From Nitrobacteraceae bacterium AZCC 2146 (GTDB taxonomy: Bacteria > Pseudomonadota > Alphaproteobacteria > Rhizobiales > Xanthobacteraceae): 64,000 nt of DNA. Location of the stretch: assembly GCA_036924855.1 (NCBI GenBank), contig JBAGRP010000001.1, forward strand, positions 806,001-870,000. Direction: 5' to 3'. Shown here piece by piece: positions 61,905-64,000 of the stretch. The position numbers and the translations under genes are program-made. The notes under the pieces are model-generated. The model had not been told where the DNA came from and made no database searches. It saw nothing but the letters and a program-made list of their open reading frames with translations. Every line of letters begins with the position of its first letter. Positions within the stretch are counted from its first letter, which is position 1.

Positions 61905-61926
61905 TCTCTAATAACCTTATGCGAGA
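61891..61926. promoter_or_regulatory. Likely TetR operator region
   Basis: TTATGCGAGA occurs twice in the same orientation (61891-61900 and 61917-61926), and GAGATCATTCTC (61897-61908) is palindromic at its ends. These lie at the start of the regulator gene and before the SDR gene, the usual place for an autoregulatory operator. Confidence 0.45.
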
Positions 61927-62065
61927 AGTCTCTCCAGTATCATACGCACAGTTAGTTCTCAATGCACCGGCACTCACCCCAGGGTGGAGCCAGCGTGCGC
62001 GGAACCAGTTGCGCTTTAAAACCCCCCGCGAGCAGACGCGGCTTTTTTTGTTTCTAGAGACCAAG

Positions 62066-62809
62066 ATGGATGAGAAATTGATTGCGCTCGTGTCAGGGGC
62101 AAATAAGGGCCTTGGCAAAGAGGTCGCCCGGCAGCTCGGCAGGCGTGGACTGCGCGTCTACCTCGCGAGTCGTAATCGGGCTCGAGGTGAAGAGGCCGCG
62201 AACGAGCTTATCGCCGAGGGCCTGGACGTAGTTCCGGTCCAACTCGACGTTACGAGCGATGAGAGCGTCGCCGCGCTCGCCCGGGACCTTCAGCGCTGGT
62301 ATGGTCGGCTCGACGTTCTGGTCAACAACGCGGGCGTCCTCGTAAGCCGCCCGGCTTTCGAAATCACGTCGGCCGAGATGAAGGAGACCTTCGACACCAA
62401 CGTCTTCGGTGTGGTTCGGATGGTCCATGCGATGCTACCGCTACTTCAGGCATCGAAGCAGCCTCGCATCGTCAACATCGCCAGCACAACCGCATCTTTG
62501 ACACTGGCGAGCGACCCCACGACGATGTTCGGCCGAGAGGACACAATCATCGCCTACGCTTCATCGAAGTCTGCAGTGACGATGCTGACGGTACAATACG
62601 CTAACGCCTTTCGGCGGAGCGAGGCACACGCGCACATCAAGATCAATACCGCGACACCTGGATACATTGCGACGGACCTCAACAACTTCAGCGGTAATAG
62701 AACGGTCGAAGAGGGGTCACGCATCGTGATTCAACTCGCTACTCTTCCAGACGATGGATCTAGTACCCACTTTTCTTGGATCGTGAGTCGTGATTCAACA
62801 TCGGGATGA
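62066..62809 (+). CDS. SDR-family oxidoreductase (3' end altered by IS)
   Basis: 247 residues as it stands. Dinucleotide-binding GANKGLG (11-17), NNAG (87-90), catalytic S140, Y164 and K168 (YASSK) and the PGYIATDLN region are intact, so the active site should work with NAD(P)H. The last residues (STHFSWIVSRDSTSG) come from the inserted IS element; without it the frame would run STTLAL and stop near 63900. The usual C-terminal Gly-Phe-Phe end of this subfamily is missing in both versions. Substrate unknown. Confidence 0.85.
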   Translation: MDEKLIALVSGANKGLGKEVARQLGRRGLRVYLASRNRARGEEAANELIAEGLDVVPVQLDVTSDESVAALARDLQRWYGRLDVLVNNAGVLVSRPAFEITSAEMKETFDTNVFGVVRMVHAMLPLLQASKQPRIVNIASTTASLTLASDPTTMFGREDTIIAYASSKSAVTMLTVQYANAFRRSEAHAHIKINTATPGYIATDLNNFSGNRTVEEGSRIVIQLATLPDDGSSTHFSWIVSRDSTSG

Positions 62810-63880
62810 TACCCGAAGCAAGAGAAGTCCACCTTTCGCGGAAAGATCGCAAGGTGCTTGAGGCATGTTGCCGCTCGCCGATGACGTTGCAGCGCGATTT
62901 GAAGCGGGCGCGGATCGTTCTGTTGGCGGCGGCCGGGCGCAGCACCCGGTCGATTGCCAAGGAGGTCGGTGTTCAGCCGCGGATTGTCAGCCTTTGGCGG
63001 CATCGCTATGCCGACCATGGCCTTGAAGGGCTGCAGGACAAGCCGCGGCCTGGCAAGCGACCGATCTATACGAACGCCACCGACAAGCGGATTCTGAGAT
63101 TACTGGACAAGCCGGCACCGGAAGGGTTTGCGCGCTGGACCGGGCCGCTGCTGGCCGAGGCGCTGGGCGATGTTGACGTCCAATATGTCTGGCGGTTCCT
63201 GCGCAACCACAAGATCGACCTCGTGGTTCGCAAGTCTTGGTGCGAGAGCAATGACCCGCACTTCACGGCCAAAGCCGCCGATGTTGTCGGCCTCTACGTC
63301 GCCCCGCCCGCGAAGGCCATTGTGCTATGCGTGGACGAAAAGCCTTCGATCCAGGCTTTGGAGCGAGCGCAGGGCTATCTGAAGTTGCCCAATGGCCGTG
63401 CCTTGACCGGTCAGAGCCACGACTACAAACGGCATGGCACGACAACGCTGTTTGCGGCACTCGAGGTTGCCACCGGAAAGATCATCGCGACGCATTCAAA
63501 ACGGCGGCGGCGTGTCGAGTTCCTCGACTTCATGGACAGCGTCACCTTGGCTTTTCCGGACCGCCAGCTTCACGTCATCCTCGACAATCTCAACACCCAC
63601 AAGAAGAACGAGCACTGGCTTAAGGCCCACCCCAACGTGAAATTTCATTTCACGCCGACAAGCGCATCCTGGCTCAATCAGGTCGAGGTCTGGTTCTCGA
63701 TCTTGCAGGGGCAGTCGCTCAGCGGCGCGTCCTTCACCAGCCTCAAACAGCTCGAGAAACACATCGATGCCTACATCCAAGCCTATAACGACAAAGCTCA
63801 GCCCTTCGTCTGGACCAAGAAAAAGGTCCGTCAACGCCGCTTCAAAGGCCGACGTATCACTCAGCTATGATTCCGGGTAC
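62763..63880 (+). mobile_element. IS630-family insertion sequence
   Basis: The terminal inverted repeats begin with GTACCC at the left (62763) and end with GGGTAC at the right (63880), flanked on both sides by a TA dinucleotide (62761-62762 and 63881-63882). This is the IS630 target duplication. About 1.1 kb with one full transposase. It was inserted in the last codons of the SDR gene and appears intact and recent. Confidence 0.88.
62806..63870 (+). CDS. IS630-family transposase
   Basis: 354 residues. N-terminal helix-turn-helix (TRSIAKEVGVQPRIVSLWRH) and a DDE catalytic core: D177 (CVDEKPSIQAL), D260 (VILDNLNTHKKN) and E294 (SASWLNQVEVWF). All three acidic residues are present, so it should be active. 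The ATG overlaps the altered SDR stop (ATGA). The TA-flanked ends confirm it belongs to this element. Confidence 0.96.
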   Translation: MIPEAREVHLSRKDRKVLEACCRSPMTLQRDLKRARIVLLAAAGRSTRSIAKEVGVQPRIVSLWRHRYADHGLEGLQDKPRPGKRPIYTNATDKRILRLLDKPAPEGFARWTGPLLAEALGDVDVQYVWRFLRNHKIDLVVRKSWCESNDPHFTAKAADVVGLYVAPPAKAIVLCVDEKPSIQALERAQGYLKLPNGRALTGQSHDYKRHGTTTLFAALEVATGKIIATHSKRRRRVEFLDFMDSVTLAFPDRQLHVILDNLNTHKKNEHWLKAHPNVKFHFTPTSASWLNQVEVWFSILQGQSLSGASFTSLKQLEKHIDAYIQAYNDKAQPFVWTKKKVRQRRFKGRRITQL

Positions 63881-63885
63881 TAGCA

Positions 63886-63999
63886 CTACTTTGGCACTTT
63901 AGGCTTCGCGATATCTGCAAGTAGCATGTCACAGTGAGGGCATCGTCGGGGTGGAGGTCTTGCGAAGAGGTCGAGGATTGCTTGCCTGATGGCCGGCAT
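63886..63999 (-). CDS. Partial zinc-ribbon-like reading frame at the window edge
   Basis: From an ATG at 63999 the minus strand reads MPAIRQAILDLFARPP, RRCPHC, then DMLLADIAKPKVPK and stops at 63886. Only one CxxC pair is visible, so it may be the end of a larger zinc-ribbon protein starting beyond the window. The stop lies four bases from the IS end. Too short to name. Confidence 0.3.
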   Translation of the reverse strand: MPAIRQAILDLFARPPPRRCPHCDMLLADIAKPKVPK

Positions 64000-64000
64000 G

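Overview
The window is GC-rich, densely coded DNA from an alphaproteobacterium. The best fit is the Nitrobacteraceae (Bradyrhizobium, Rhodopseudomonas, Tardiphaga, Afipia). This is inferred from an aapJQMP operon beside metC, TRAP transporters, several small families typical of that group (MxKDx repeat protein, DUF6481-like, Arg-rich Tat protein) and a genomic palindromic repeat containing GCTCGCAATGACGG. The species cannot be fixed from sequence alone. Most of the window looks chromosomal; three tRNAs (Arg-TCT, Cys-GCA, Asn-GTT) lie in it.

Layout. 0-11 kb: a complete TRAP transporter (dctPQM), a divergent MKKD-repeat secreted protein, a GrlR-like protein, a periplasmic FKBP isomerase, an orphan TRAP binding protein, an FkbM methyltransferase and many small genes, plus a fragment of an EAL-domain gene. 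11-24 kb: the envelope block. It holds a giant alpha-2-macroglobulin with thioester coupled to PBP1c, then a four-gene glycolipid-modification cassette (GT39 transferase, PAP2 phosphatase, polyprenyl-phosphate GT2, small LAB_N protein), then a convergent Na/Pi cotransporter. 24-31 kb: metC divergent from aapJQMP, then cysK, which makes a sulphur and amino-acid acquisition block. 31-33.4 kb: a cyclopropane fatty acid synthase whose usual upstream partners (FAD oxidoreductase, DUF1365) survive only as shredded fragments. 33.4-43.3 kb: an RND efflux operon (NodT-type channel, adaptor, two MdtB/MdtC-like pumps) followed by a DTW-domain tRNA-modification gene. 44.5-48.5 kb: a periplasmic molybdenum hydroxylase (large subunit, 2Fe-2S subunit, diheme cytochrome). 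48.6-55.7 kb: AI-2E-type transporter, membrane phosphoesterase, then glutaminase, MFS transporter, Arg-rich Tat protein and HdeD, which look like an acid/stress group. 55.7-58 kb: a degraded patch with a deletion copy of the cytochrome gene, a 31-bp tandem repeat and a frameshifted gene. 58-64 kb: a DUF1254/DUF1214 protein, a methyltransferase-like protein, tRNA-Asn, a TetR/SDR divergent pair, and an intact IS630-family element inserted at a TA in the last codons of the SDR gene.

The best leads for follow-up are relics and pairings rather than one clear new system: the decayed FAD-oxidoreductase/DUF1365 pair next to an intact cfa, the duplicated and internally deleted cytochrome fragment, the four-gene glycolipid cassette, and the three-component periplasmic hydroxylase. 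No CRISPR array, prophage, toxin-antitoxin pair or obvious anti-phage system was found.
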